Assembly: GCF_012395815.1 (NCBI RefSeq)
Contig: NZ_JAAZQQ010000008.1
Span: forward strand, 31,758 to 92,648
DNA length: 60,891 nt
DNA from: Roseicyclus persicicus
Lineage (GTDB): Bacteria; Pseudomonadota; Alphaproteobacteria; Rhodobacterales; Rhodobacteraceae
Direction: 5' to 3'
The notes below the pieces were generated by a model. The model had not been told where the DNA came from. It did not search any database and saw nothing but the letters and a program-made list of their open reading frames with translations. Positions 16,193-24,076 of the stretch are shown piece after piece. A program made the translations under genes and the position numbers. How positions within the stretch are numbered: position 1 is the first letter of the stretch; each line of letters begins with the position of its first letter.

Positions 16193-17545
16193 GTGGTCGT
16201 GGAGGAAGGCTTATTCGGCCAAACGACATCCGGAACTCGCCCCGAGAAGCGGGTTCGGGCATCCGCACCGCTGGCGGTGCGGATGCGACCACGTTCGCTT
16301 GATGAAGTCGTCGGGCAAACGCACCTGCTGCGAATGGGCGCGCCGCTACGGCGGCTCGTAGAAGGCGGAACAGCCACATCGGTCGTGCTCTACGGACCCC
16401 CAGGCACGGGAAAGACAACGATTGCTGGCCTGCTTGCTGCCGTCGAGTCTCGTCATTTCGTCGCTTTGTCGGCGCTTTCCAGCGGCGTGAAAGAACTGCG
16501 TGAGGTCATCGAAGATGCACGCCGACGTCGTGATCGGCATGACGAACAGACCATTCTGTTCATCGACGAAGTGCATCGTTTTTCGAAGACGCAACAAGAC
16601 GCGCTGCTTGGGGCCGTCGAGAATCGCATCGTGCTGCTCGTGGCGGCCACCACGGAGAATCCATCGTTTTCCGTGGTGGCACCGCTGCTGTCACGGTCGC
16701 TGGTGCTGCAGCTTCAATCTCTGACCGAAGACGAGGTCCGTGGATTGCTGCACAAAGCGGTAGCAGACCCGCGTGGCCTGGATGGTTCGGTTTCGATATC
16801 GACCGAAGCCATGGATGCCTTGGTGCGCCTTGCCGGAGGCGATGCCCGCCGCGCCCTGACAGCGCTGGAGGCAAGCGCCGATGGTCTGGCGGATACAGGT
16901 CGCTCGGTGATCGACCTTCCGGCCGTGGAACGGGCAATCACCGAGGCTGCCGTGCGGTATGATCGTCAAGGCGATCAGCATCATGACGTTATCAGCGCGT
17001 TCATCAAGTCGATCCGTGGTTCCGATGTCGACGCCGCCCTGCATTACCTGGCCCGAATGATCGTGGCTGGAGAAGACCCGCGTTTCATCGCGCGGCGGCT
17101 CATGGTCCATGCCAGCGAGGACGTCGGGCTGGCCGATCCCACTGCATTGCTCGCTGCCGTCGCGGCGGCTCATACCGTCGATATGGTCGGGATGCAGGAG
17201 GCCCGCCTGGCGCTGGCGCAGGCCACCGTGCATCTGGCGACGGCTCCGAAGTCCAATGCCGTCATCGGCGGCATGGACGAGGCGATTTCGGATGTCCGGG
17301 CGGGTGCTGTCGGGGCTGTGCCAGCCCACCTGAGATATGGCCGCTACGCGGGTGCGAGGGAATTGGGAAACGCCATAGGATATCGCTACCCGCACGCCGC
17401 CCCCGACGGCGTGCTTGAGCAACAGTATCCGCCGGATGACCTGGTGGGGAAGGACTACTACCGTCCCACGCGGCATGGCGCGGAGCGCGTCCTGCATGAC
17501 CACCTTCCGGGACTTCGCAGCACCATTCGCGGGGCGAAAAGCTGA
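16193..17545 (+). CDS. rarA: RarA/MgsA-type AAA ATPase (replication-associated recombination)
   Basis: A 450-residue RarA homologue. It has [17 protein letters not shown] near the N terminus, Walker [11 protein letters not shown], Walker [21 protein letters not shown], sensor 1 AATTENPSF, and the arginine-finger region [12 protein letters not shown]. The C-terminal part has [23 protein letters not shown] and the YKYPHA-like segment [11 protein letters not shown]. RarA acts at stalled replication forks with SSB. Translation starts with GTG at 16193 or 16199, with AGGAG at 16184-16188. The stop overlaps the next start by one base, so it heads a three-gene operon. A chromosomal copy probably also exists. 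Confidence 0.9.
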   Translation: MVVEEGLFGQTTSGTRPEKRVRASAPLAVRMRPRSLDEVVGQTHLLRMGAPLRRLVEGGTATSVVLYGPPGTGKTTIAGLLAAVESRHFVALSALSSGVKELREVIEDARRRRDRHDEQTILFIDEVHRFSKTQQDALLGAVENRIVLLVAATTENPSFSVVAPLLSRSLVLQLQSLTEDEVRGLLHKAVADPRGLDGSVSISTEAMDALVRLAGGDARRALTALEASADGLADTGRSVIDLPAVERAITEAAVRYDRQGDQHHDVISAFIKSIRGSDVDAALHYLARMIVAGEDPRFIARRLMVHASEDVGLADPTALLAAVAAAHTVDMVGMQEARLALAQATVHLATAPKSNAVIGGMDEAISDVRAGAVGAVPAHLRYGRYAGARELGNAIGYRYPHAAPDGVLEQQYPPDDLVGKDYYRPTRHGAERVLHDHLPGLRSTIRGAKS

Positions 17546-17916
17546 TGGACGCGTTGGATGCCATTCTGAACCGTCTTGCCCAGGATCCCTTCCGGGCAAG
17601 GTTCCGTCTGCTTGACAGGGACCGGGCAATGGTGGCTTTGCGCGGCCCCGCAATCATCCGAATGCACGCCGAAGACTTGATCGAACGGCGACTGGCACCG
17701 GCCGAGCCGCGCAATGATGGTCGCCAGACACCCTATCGCGGGCATCCGGTGTTCGTCGCTCAGCACGCCACCGCGACCTGTTGCCGGAACTGCCTGGCGC
17801 GTTGGCACAAGTTCTCTGCGGGGCGGGCGCTCGGCTCGGCGGAGCAACGCCAGGTGGTGGAGATGATCTGCCGCTGGATTGCCGGACAATGCGCTGATCA
17901 AGGTACCCCGCCATGA
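17545..17916 (+). CDS. DUF4186 family protein
   Basis: A 123-residue protein matching DUF4186: FRARFRLLDRD, then IRMHAEDLIERRLAPAEPRN, DGRQTPYRGHPVFVAQHATA and TCCRNCLARWHKF. The conserved His and Cys residues (HA, GHPVF, QHAT, CCRNC) suggest a metal site. Function is unknown. It is translationally coupled to rarA (1-base overlap) and to the DUF488 gene (4-base overlap), suggesting a common repair or nucleic-acid role. Confidence 0.82.
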   Translation: MDALDAILNRLAQDPFRARFRLLDRDRAMVALRGPAIIRMHAEDLIERRLAPAEPRNDGRQTPYRGHPVFVAQHATATCCRNCLARWHKFSAGRALGSAEQRQVVEMICRWIAGQCADQGTPP

Positions 17917-18494
17917 GTGGGTTCAAGCATGTGAGCGATAGACATCCATCAGATGAAAGGTGGCAGCCAATGTCCGACGCCATCGTGAGACCAGCCGGTC
18001 CGGAGTTGAGGGTAGCGACGATCGGCGTCTATGGCTTCGACGCCGTGTCGTTCCTGCATCGTCTGAAGAGCGCGAATGTCCGTCGCTTGCTTGATGTACG
18101 CCAGCGACGCGGTGTTCGCGGCCCTGATTATGCCTGGGCAAACTCCCGCCGATTGCAAGCGGCACTGTTCGACGCAGAGATAGGATATGAGCACCGTCCA
18201 GAACTCGCTCCCACCACCGAATTGCGCCATCTCCAGTATGCGGAAGACAACCGCCTTGGGGTGGGCAAACGCTCACGTCAGAAGCTCGCAAGCGAGTATA
18301 TCCGACGCTACACTGATGAAATCCTTGACCCTGCCGACCTCACGGCGATTTTTTCGGGGTTGCCGCAGGATGGCGTAGCGGCATTGCTTTGCGTCGAGTG
18401 CAGTCCCGAGGCATGTCACCGGTCCTTGATTGCACAAAGGTTGAGCGCTTTGCACGGGGTCGTGATCGACCACCTGAGACCATTGCGTGGTTAA
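17913..18494 (+). CDS. DUF488 family protein
   Basis: A 193-residue DUF488 protein: VATIGVYGFDAVSFLHRLKS at the start of the domain, LLDVRQRRGVRGPDYAW, then the hallmark LLCVECSPEACHRSLIAQRL. The Cys-x4-Cys-His motif near the C terminus is the conserved centre of the family, whose activity is not established. The first 20 residues before MSDAIVRP may be untranslated, since a second ATG lies at 17970. Third gene of the rarA operon. Confidence 0.85.
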   Translation: MSGFKHVSDRHPSDERWQPMSDAIVRPAGPELRVATIGVYGFDAVSFLHRLKSANVRRLLDVRQRRGVRGPDYAWANSRRLQAALFDAEIGYEHRPELAPTTELRHLQYAEDNRLGVGKRSRQKLASEYIRRYTDEILDPADLTAIFSGLPQDGVAALLCVECSPEACHRSLIAQRLSALHGVVIDHLRPLRG

Positions 18495-18504
18495 CCGAAT
18501 GAGG

Positions 18505-18525
18505 GATCTCGCCGAAATCGAGATC
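18505..18525 (+). terminator. Hairpin after the rarA operon
   Basis: GATCTCG (18505-18511) pairs with CGAGATC (18519-18525) 11 bases after the DUF488 stop, with GGG/CCC extending it on the outside. Only a GTTCCC follows, so it is a weak terminator at best. Confidence 0.35.
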
Positions 18526-18666
18526 GTTCCCGTTGACTAAGCGGTTCCATGAAGACGCACAGCAAACTCTGGTGTCGCGGCTAGGCAGCCCGCGACCACC
18601 AACCGCCCAACGACCGCTCTCCGCCCTTCACGTCGGTCAGAGTAAGAGGAGTGCCGGTTTCCCGGT

Positions 18667-18706
18667 GACGGGTTGAGGGCTGGGAGAGTGGCTCCCGGCG
18701 CCCGTC
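18667..18706 (+). ncRNA. Nested-hairpin leader element 2 (upstream of DUF932 gene)
   Basis: Outer stem GACGGG (18667-18672) with CCCGTC (18701-18706); inner stem GCTGGG (18679-18684) with CCCGGC (18694-18699). The apical loop carries AGAGTGGCT. Compared with element 1, the loop and outer stem are conserved while inner-stem bases differ yet still pair. It ends 14 bases before the ATG. Confidence 0.65.
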
Positions 18707-18720
18707 GCGGGAGATAAGCG

Positions 18721-19920
18721 ATGGGCGTTGTGGAAGTTCTGGATCCGGTCGCACCGATGCGAGCCGGTGGCTGGAAAGTGGATGTGAGCCGGGGTGAGCG
18801 GAACGGGCGGGTGTCGTCCGAATGGCTCAACCGGCCCGATGACGAGCGGTATCTGTCGCTCGATGATCTCTGGGCATCGGTGAAGGGTCGGTCCGACCGC
18901 AGCCGCAGCCGTGTGGTGCAGACCGCCGACATCCGCGTCGAGGCCGCGCGCGACAACCCCGAGCGGTTGCACCTGATGCTGCCGAAGGCGCAGGAGCCGG
19001 TCGCGCCCACGCACTGGGCTTTCGGCCAGCTTGCCAGCATCGTCGGCGCGCCTGCCTCCTACCTGCGGCAGCTGCCCGCGCCGCTGGCGGGGATCAACCT
19101 GCAATACGGTCTGACCAACCACCGCGCCGAGCAGGTGAAGACCTTCGAGACGGAAGATGGTCGAACCGAACTGCGCGCGGTGACCGGCCCCGACTATGGC
19201 CGCATCCATGACCATGAATTGGTCGAGGCGGTACAGCGGATCGCGGGCAATGGCACCGGCGACACGCGCTGGAAGGTACCGGGCGTGCTCGACTGGTCGA
19301 CCGGGGTCTACAACCCCGATGTCGAAATCAGCCGCGACACGACCACGCTCTATGCCTCCGACCGCGACGTCTTCCTGTTCCTGGTCGATGATCGCAACCC
19401 GATCGAGGCGGGCCGGTTGCCCGACGGTTCCCCCGATCTCTACTTCCGGGGCTTCTATTGCTGGAACTCCGAGGTGGGGGCGAAGACCCTCGGCATGGCG
19501 AGCTTCTACCTCCGTGCCGTGTGCCAAAACCGCAACCTCTGGGGCGTCGAGGATTTCCAGGAGATCAAGATCCGCCATTCCAAATACGCGGCTTCCCGCT
19601 TTGCCCTTGAGGCTGCCCCCGCGCTGACGCGGTTTGCCAATTCCTCGCCGCAGGGCTTCGTGAACGGCATCAAGGCGGCGCGGCAGCAGATCGTGGCGCG
19701 CAGCGACGAAGATCGCGCGGATTTCCTGCGCAAGCGGGGCTTCTCGAAGGCGGAGTCGGGCAAGATCATCGAGAAGGTGCTGATGGAGGAAGGCCGCCCG
19801 CCAGAGAGCATCTTCGACTTCGTGCAGGGCATCACGCGGCTTGCTCGTGACAAGACCCAGCAGGACGCCCGCCTTGACATGGAAGGGCGCGCCAAGAAGC
19901 TCCTCGACCGGGTCGGCTGA
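18721..19920 (+). CDS. DUF932 domain-containing protein
   Basis: A 399-residue DUF932 protein, a family on phages and plasmids whose role is not settled. Landmarks are FGQLASIVGAPASYLRQLPAPLAGINLQYGL, the central RAVTGPDYGRIHDHELVEAVQRI, DRDVFLFLVDDRNPIE, YFRGFYCWNSEVGAKTLGMASFYLRAVCQNRNLWG and EIKIRHSKYAASRFALEA. Neighbouring ParB-like, RadC and primase genes make a DNA-maintenance or antirestriction-type role plausible. Leader element 2 and a GGAGA site stand before the ATG. Confidence 0.88.
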   Translation: MGVVEVLDPVAPMRAGGWKVDVSRGERNGRVSSEWLNRPDDERYLSLDDLWASVKGRSDRSRSRVVQTADIRVEAARDNPERLHLMLPKAQEPVAPTHWAFGQLASIVGAPASYLRQLPAPLAGINLQYGLTNHRAEQVKTFETEDGRTELRAVTGPDYGRIHDHELVEAVQRIAGNGTGDTRWKVPGVLDWSTGVYNPDVEISRDTTTLYASDRDVFLFLVDDRNPIEAGRLPDGSPDLYFRGFYCWNSEVGAKTLGMASFYLRAVCQNRNLWGVEDFQEIKIRHSKYAASRFALEAAPALTRFANSSPQGFVNGIKAARQQIVARSDEDRADFLRKRGFSKAESGKIIEKVLMEEGRPPESIFDFVQGITRLARDKTQQDARLDMEGRAKKLLDRVG

Positions 19921-19935
19921 CGTCGGCCCCGACAA

Positions 19936-19964
19936 CGCGACCGCCCGCATCTGCGGCGGTCGCG
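19936..19964 (+). terminator. Terminator hairpin after the DUF932 gene
   Basis: GCGACCGCC (19937-19945) pairs perfectly with GGCGGTCGC (19955-19963), extended by a C-G pair, followed by CTTTCCCCTT. Confidence 0.65.
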
Positions 19965-20045
19965 CTTTCCCCTTCCAAATGCATGCCACTGGCCCCGTCC
20001 CGAGAGGGCACGCGGCTTCGGCCTGCGCAGTTCAGCGAGACCCCC

Positions 20046-20486
20046 ATGACCCCCCAGGAAGAAACTATCGTCCTCGAGGCCCGCGACATCCTCGGTCGCT
20101 ACCTCAGTCAGAACCCGGTCATCGGCAGCTGGCAGGCGCTGATGGACTATTGTGCGCTCACCGTTCGCGGCCCCATCGAGCGCTTCCACGTCCTCTATCT
20201 CGACCGCAAGAACCGCATCATCTCGGATGAGCTTCTCTCGACCGGTACGGTCGACCTTGTCCCGGTCTATCCGCGCGAGGTGATCAAGCGAGCGCTGATG
20301 CTGAACGCCAGCGCCCTGATCCTGATCCACAACCACCCTTCGGGCGATCCGACGCCGTCGGAGGCCGATCTCAGCATGACCAAGGAAATCCAGAAGGGCT
20401 GCAAGTACCTCGGGCTGACGCTGCACGACCACATCATCGTCGGCGCCGGGACAGAGCTAAGCCTGCGGGCCCTCGGCAAGCTCTGA
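20046..20486 (+). CDS. radC: RadC-like JAB/MPN-domain protein
   Basis: A 146-residue RadC-type protein comprising only the JAB/MPN fold. It has VRGPIERFHVLYLDRKNRIISDE, TGTVDLVPVYPREVIKRALML and the metal-binding HNHPSGDPTPSEAD, followed by LGLTLHDHIIVG. The N-terminal helix-hairpin-helix of long chromosomal RadC proteins is missing, as in plasmid, phage and antirestriction-linked versions. It may be a metalloprotease or nuclease; biochemistry of the family is unclear. The ATG at 20046 has only a weak ribosome site. Confidence 0.88.
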   Translation: MTPQEETIVLEARDILGRYLSQNPVIGSWQALMDYCALTVRGPIERFHVLYLDRKNRIISDELLSTGTVDLVPVYPREVIKRALMLNASALILIHNHPSGDPTPSEADLSMTKEIQKGCKYLGLTLHDHIIVGAGTELSLRALGKL

Positions 20487-20504
20487 AGGCCCATCGGACC
20501 CATC

Positions 20505-20536
20505 ACCGCCGCCCCTTCGAGGACGAGGGCGGCGGT
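20505..20536 (+). terminator. Terminator hairpin after radC
   Basis: ACCGCCGCCC (20505-20514) pairs with GGGCGGCGGT (20527-20536), followed by TTGGTCTTT. Confidence 0.7.
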
Positions 20537-20545
20537 TTGGTCTTT

Positions 20546-20582
20546 GACGGATGAAGCGGGGAGAGAGGCTTCCCGCGCCGTC
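20546..20582 (+). ncRNA. Nested-hairpin leader element 3
   Basis: Outer stem GACGG (20546-20550) with CCGTC (20578-20582); inner stem GCGGG (20556-20560) with CCCGC (20572-20576); loop GAGAGAGGCTT. It begins right after the radC terminator and ends 12 bases before the ATG at 20595, with GGAG at 20583-20586. Confidence 0.65.
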
Positions 20583-20594
20583 GGAGATTTCCCC

Positions 20595-21113
20595 ATGTTC
20601 GACTTGCCCCTGCCCATCCACCCGACCACCGGCCCGCGAGGCTTCTCGCCGGTTTTCGCTGTGGGCGATGCTGATCCCAACCACCCCTTTGCCCTGACCC
20701 TGTCGCGCCGCAGGCCTGCGGATCTGATGTCGGGCCGGGCCGCGCCGTTGGTCCTCGCGCGCTTTGCGACGCTGGCCGATGCCATGCAGGGCGCGATCGA
20801 CCATGCCGAGGGCATGGCCACGGATGCCACGCCCCAGCTTCTGGCGATACTCGATCGCGACGAGCGCCTTGTGCTGGCCGGGGCCGACAGCGACCACGCT
20901 GTCGCCTGGTGCCACCCGGTCACGAGCGCGGCTGAAGCGCGGGGCGTCGTGACCGAGGCGAGCCAGCTGCGCGCGCAGGCCGGCCGCGCGACTGCCTGGG
21001 CCGAGCCGGATCTGGCGCAACGGCTGCGCCACCGCGCCGATCTTCTGGATGGGCGTCTCGTAGACCCGCTCTGGCGCGCCTTTGCCGCCCGGGCGCTGCA
21101 AGTCGCTGCCTGA
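20595..21113 (+). CDS. Conserved plasmid hypothetical protein, 172 aa
   Basis: A 172-residue soluble protein. The first part reads like a small alpha/beta domain (GFSPVFAVGDADPNHPFALTLSRRRPADL, VLARFATLADAMQGAIDHAEGM, QLLAILDRDERLVLAGADSD), followed by helices rich in Ala and Arg. No catalytic motif is seen. GGAG at 20583-20586 and leader element 3 define its start. It lies in a same-strand series of small unknown genes between radC and the AbiE module, all likely plasmid-encoded accessory functions. Confidence 0.6.
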   Translation: MFDLPLPIHPTTGPRGFSPVFAVGDADPNHPFALTLSRRRPADLMSGRAAPLVLARFATLADAMQGAIDHAEGMATDATPQLLAILDRDERLVLAGADSDHAVAWCHPVTSAAEARGVVTEASQLRAQAGRATAWAEPDLAQRLRHRADLLDGRLVDPLWRAFAARALQVAA

Positions 21114-21146
21114 GGCCCGAGAGGCAGAGGAGGGCAGGGGGGATTT

Positions 21147-21186
21147 GGAGCTTGTCCGGGGGAGAGAGATCGCCCGGACCGGCTCC
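21147..21186 (+). ncRNA. Nested-hairpin leader element 4 (variant)
   Basis: Outer stem GGAGC (21147-21151) with GCTCC (21182-21186); inner stem TCCGGG (21155-21160) with CCCGGA (21173-21178); loop GGAGAGAGATCG. The stem sequences differ from elements 1-3 but the nested layout and the GAGAGAG loop are kept. The ATG follows 28 bases later. Confidence 0.5.
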
Positions 21187-21214
21187 GATCCCTTAACCTT
21201 AGCGGAGACTCACG

Positions 21215-21706
21215 ATGACCCTGACCGAACCCACCCTCACGCCGCCGATGACACCCTCGTCCGTCGACATGGCGCAGATCTTCGCGGCGCATGCCGAACG
21301 CGCGGCCCGGATCGACGCACTGCGCCCCGGCAACAAGGACCGCCTCTTCGACGGTCTCATGGCCGCTGGCATCACCCATGTCACCGTGACCTTCGACGGT
21401 GCGGGGGACAGCGGCCAGATCGAAAGTATCGGTGCATGGTCTGGTGAAACCGCCGTCGATTTCCCCGCGACCGAGATCGAGTATGCCGCGCTCACCTGGG
21501 ACGACCCCGAGGTCGAGATGCGGCAGCTCTCGCTGGAAGATGTCGTCGAGCAACTCGCCTACGACTTCCTCTCCGACACCCATGGCGGCTGGGAAAACAA
21601 CGACGGTGCCTGGGGCGAATTCTGCTTCGACGCCGCGGCCCGCTGCATCCATCTCGAGTTCAACGAGCGGTACACCTCGTCCGAACTCTTCACCCATGAT
21701 TTCTGA
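21215..21706 (+). CDS. Plasmid hypothetical protein resembling DUF6878
   Basis: A 163-residue acidic protein. The central part ITHVTVTFDGAGDSGQIESIGA looks like a beta-hairpin, followed by a helix (LEDVVEQLAYDFLSDTHGGWENNDGAWGEFCFD) and a final strand ARCIHLEFNERY. I recall similar proteins as DUF6878, but this is from memory only. Function unknown. A stop and an ATG only 10 bases apart link it to the next gene, so these are probably co-transcribed. Confidence 0.6.
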   Translation: MTLTEPTLTPPMTPSSVDMAQIFAAHAERAARIDALRPGNKDRLFDGLMAAGITHVTVTFDGAGDSGQIESIGAWSGETAVDFPATEIEYAALTWDDPEVEMRQLSLEDVVEQLAYDFLSDTHGGWENNDGAWGEFCFDAAARCIHLEFNERYTSSELFTHDF

Positions 21707-21716
21707 GGGTGCGGCG

Positions 21717-22094
21717 ATGGCACATCCCTATCACCACGCCCTCTCCTCGGTGAAGAAATGGGGCGGCACGGTCGAGGATTTCATGGCGGTGCATGCCTGG
21801 TTCGACCAGAGCAAGGAGATCACAGCCGACTTCCGGCACCGGGCGCTGCGTCACCATGCCGAGGGCATCTTCATGGCCGAGACGATCTTCGGGACAACCC
21901 TGATCCTCTCGACCGGGCGCATCATCCCGACCCGATGGGTCGGAGAGCAGCATGTGAAAGAAGACCTCGGTTTCATCCCGAGCTTTGCCGATTGGGCGAA
22001 GGCCATCCGGCCCGAACCCTGGATGGGCCGGGCCGAGCGGACCGAGGCGCTGGTCGACCCGTATTTCGCCTCGCCCGTGGTCGAGGTCACCTGA
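21717..22094 (+). CDS. Plasmid hypothetical protein resembling DUF6915
   Basis: A 125-residue protein starting MAHPYHHALSSVKKWGGTVEDF. The conserved-looking part is VHAWFDQSKEITADFRHRALRHHAEGIFMAETIFG, rich in histidines (RHRALRHH) that might bind metal; then PTRWVGEQHVKEDLGFIPSFADW. I recall such proteins as DUF6915. Function unknown. GAGGG just upstream supports the ATG. It runs directly into the next gene (1-base gap). Confidence 0.65.
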   Translation: MAHPYHHALSSVKKWGGTVEDFMAVHAWFDQSKEITADFRHRALRHHAEGIFMAETIFGTTLILSTGRIIPTRWVGEQHVKEDLGFIPSFADWAKAIRPEPWMGRAERTEALVDPYFASPVVEVT

Positions 22095-22095
22095 G

Positions 22096-22788
22096 ATGAC
22101 CGATCCGGCCTATCAGCGCCTCGGCCTTCCACTGACGGTATCGCCATACGCCGTCCTGCGCGCGGCGGTCCGGGCGCTTCACACCGACACGCGCGCCGTT
22201 CGCGGCTTCCGGGCCGCGCGCAAGCGCTTCTACCGGCAGATGCTCTGCGCGCATGCCGCGCGACAGGCGGCGGGCGATCCGCCATCCGGCGGATCGCTCC
22301 CAACCACCCTTTCATCCCAATCCAGCGCCCGGCCTCTCGGCCGGGTCTTCCCCATTCAGGAGGTCCCCATGGCGGATTACTTCACCCACTTCTCATGTCT
22401 GCTCGACGTCGGCACCCCCGACAAAGCTGCCCGCGCGCTCGCCCTGTTCCAGAGCTTGCGCGAAGCCGATCAGGATGCCGAGGACCCGGAGGTTGCAGGC
22501 TTTGACCTCGTGCGCCAGGACGCGCCCGAGGGCAGCACCCTCTGGATCCATGACGAGGACCACGGCGATGTCGAAGCCGTCATCCGCTTCGTGCTGCGCC
22601 TCGCAGAAGAGCTCGAGCTCATCGGCCTCTGGGGCTTCCAGTATGCCCTGACCTGCTCCCGGCCCCGCCTCGACGCCTTCGGCGGCGGCGCGCATGTTAT
22701 CGATCTCGGCGCTCGCAAATCCATCGGCTGGACCAGCAGCCAGGAGTGGCTGGTCACCGCGCTGAACGGGGAGGACGCCGATGCCTGA
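22096..22788 (+). CDS. Continuous ORF of two unknown modules (possible fusion or two genes)
   Basis: A 230-codon frame. Module one (residues 1-63, MTDPAYQRLGLPLTVSPYAVLRA ... FYRQMLCAHAARQAAGD) reads as a small basic helical protein. Module two (from codon 92, MADYFTHFSCLLDVG) is a 139-residue acidic domain with LWIHDEDHGDVEAVIRFVLRLAEE and WGFQYALTCSRPRLDAFGGGAHVIDL. Between them the frame passes through two perfect hairpins and a strong AGGAGG site, which look intergenic. The likeliest reading is two genes whose first stop codon is absent, with module two translated mainly from ATG 22369. Functions unknown. Confidence 0.55.
   Translation: MTDPAYQRLGLPLTVSPYAVLRAAVRALHTDTRAVRGFRAARKRFYRQMLCAHAARQAAGDPPSGGSLPTTLSSQSSARPLGRVFPIQEVPMADYFTHFSCLLDVGTPDKAARALALFQSLREADQDAEDPEVAGFDLVRQDAPEGSTLWIHDEDHGDVEAVIRFVLRLAEELELIGLWGFQYALTCSRPRLDAFGGGAHVIDLGARKSIGWTSSQEWLVTALNGEDADA
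22276..22363 (+). promoter_or_regulatory. Two hairpins and strong ribosome site inside the 22096 ORF
   Basis: GATCCGCC-ATCC-GGCGGATC (22276-22295) and CCCGGCC-TCTC-GGCCGGG lie in frame within the ORF. AGGAGG at 22358-22363 stands five bases before ATG 22369, marking an independent start for the second module. Confidence 0.55.
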
Positions 22789-23425
22789 GGTGATCTGCAC
22801 CACGGTCTACCAGTTTCCCGAACTCTCGGAGGCCGCCAAGGAAAAGGCGCGTAGCTGGTATCGCGAGCTCGGGCCCCACGACGATTGGTGGGACGCGGTC
22901 TATGAGGACTTTGAGCGGGTCTGCGAGGTCCTCGGTATCCGCCTGAAGACCACCCCCATCCGCCTGATGGGCGGCGGGGCGCGGACCAAGCCCTGCATCT
23001 GGTTCTCCGGGTTCTGGAGCCAGGGCGACGGCGCCTGCTTCGAGGGCTATTGGTCCCACGCCAAAGGCGCGGCCGCGCGCATCCGGGATTACGCCCCGAC
23101 CGACGCGACGCTGCATGGCATCGCGGACCGGCTGCAGGCCATCCAGCGCCGGAACTTCTACCAGCTCGCCGCCGAGGTCAGCCATCGGGGCCGCTACTAT
23201 CACGAATACACAATGTCGGTGGACGTCACGCGGGACAGCCCGACCTGGCAGCCGCCGACCGAAGATGCCGAGGAGATCGTGACCGAGGCGCTGCGTGATC
23301 TGGCCCGCTGGCTCTACCGCCAGCTTGAGGCGGAATACGACCACCTCACCTCGGATGAGGCCATCGAGGAGGGGATCATCGTCAACGATTACACGTTCAC
23401 GGAAGCCGGGCGTCGCTTCGGGTAA
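22781..23425 (+). CDS. Conserved plasmid/phage hypothetical protein, 214 aa
   Basis: A 214-residue acidic, aromatic-rich protein. It has ELSEAAKEKARSWYRELGPHDDWWDAVYEDFERVCEVLGI, then IWFSGFWSQGDGACFEGYWSHAKGAAARI, YYHEYTMSVDV and NDYTFTEAGRRF at the end. The WY/WWD and GFWSQGDGACF motifs recur in phage and plasmid proteins of unknown function. The start overlaps the previous gene by 8 bases, so it is translationally coupled to it. Confidence 0.65.
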   Translation: MPEVICTTVYQFPELSEAAKEKARSWYRELGPHDDWWDAVYEDFERVCEVLGIRLKTTPIRLMGGGARTKPCIWFSGFWSQGDGACFEGYWSHAKGAAARIRDYAPTDATLHGIADRLQAIQRRNFYQLAAEVSHRGRYYHEYTMSVDVTRDSPTWQPPTEDAEEIVTEALRDLARWLYRQLEAEYDHLTSDEAIEEGIIVNDYTFTEAGRRFG

Positions 23426-23443
23426 GGGCGCACGGTTGAAAAC

Positions 23444-23471
23444 TGTCAGAAAACCGCGTATGTTTCTGACA
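23444..23471. promoter_or_regulatory. Inverted-repeat operator of the AbiE-like module
   Basis: TGTCAGAAA (23444-23452) and TTTCTGACA (23463-23471) form a perfect inverted repeat around a 10-base spacer. It ends just before the AGGAG at 23473-23477. AbiEi antitoxins are known to repress their operon through inverted repeats at this place. Confidence 0.6.
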
Positions 23472-23482
23472 AAGGAGCGATC

Positions 23483-24076
23483 ATGGAGCGCATGGCCGAG
23501 AGCATTATGAATGTCGCTACGACGTTGCCGGAGGGGGTGCCCTTGGCAGCGAAGGGGCTCTTGCACCTTGGCTCGCGCGCGGCGGTTGATCAGACGCTGT
23601 CGCGTCTGGCCGCGCGCGGCGAGTTGATCCGTGCGGGACGCGGCATCTACATGCGCCCGGTCCAGACACGCTTTGGCCCGCGCAGTCCGTCCGCTGAACA
23701 GGCGATTGAAGCGCTCGCAGTGCAGCGGGGCGAGACGATCGTGCCGAGCGGTGCTGCTGCAGCAAACGCTCTGGGCCTCACGACACAGGTGCCGGTCAAG
23801 TCGGTTTACCTCACCTCCGGTCGAAGCCGCGTGCTGAACCTTGGGCGGCAAGCGGTCGAACTGCGTCATGCGCCGCGTTGGCAGTTGGCTCTTGGGAACA
23901 AGACCTCGGGCCAGGCCGTCCGCGCTCTGGCATGGCTTGGACCGGATGAGGCTCCCAAGGCCCTGCAAATCCTGCGATCCAAGCTCACGGAGGCGGCAAA
24001 GACCGAACTGGTATCCGCCGCGCCGCAGTTCCCGACTTGGCTGGCACGATTGATCGGAAAGATGGTCCATGGCTGA
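23483..24076 (+). CDS. AbiEi-type antitoxin (DUF6088)
   Basis: A 197-residue antitoxin-like protein. An N-terminal winged helix (LAAKGLLHLGSRAAVDQTLSRLAARGELIRAGRGIYMRP) is followed by the AbiEi C-terminal domain (AEQAIEALAVQRGETIVPSGAAAANALGLTTQVP, VYLTSGRSRVLNLGRQAVELRHA). It represses its own operon and neutralises the adjacent toxin. The operator at 23444-23471 fits this. Its stop overlaps the toxin start by 8 bases. AbiE modules stabilise plasmids and can abort phage infection. Confidence 0.85.
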   Translation: MERMAESIMNVATTLPEGVPLAAKGLLHLGSRAAVDQTLSRLAARGELIRAGRGIYMRPVQTRFGPRSPSAEQAIEALAVQRGETIVPSGAAAANALGLTTQVPVKSVYLTSGRSRVLNLGRQAVELRHAPRWQLALGNKTSGQAVRALAWLGPDEAPKALQILRSKLTEAAKTELVSAAPQFPTWLARLIGKMVHG

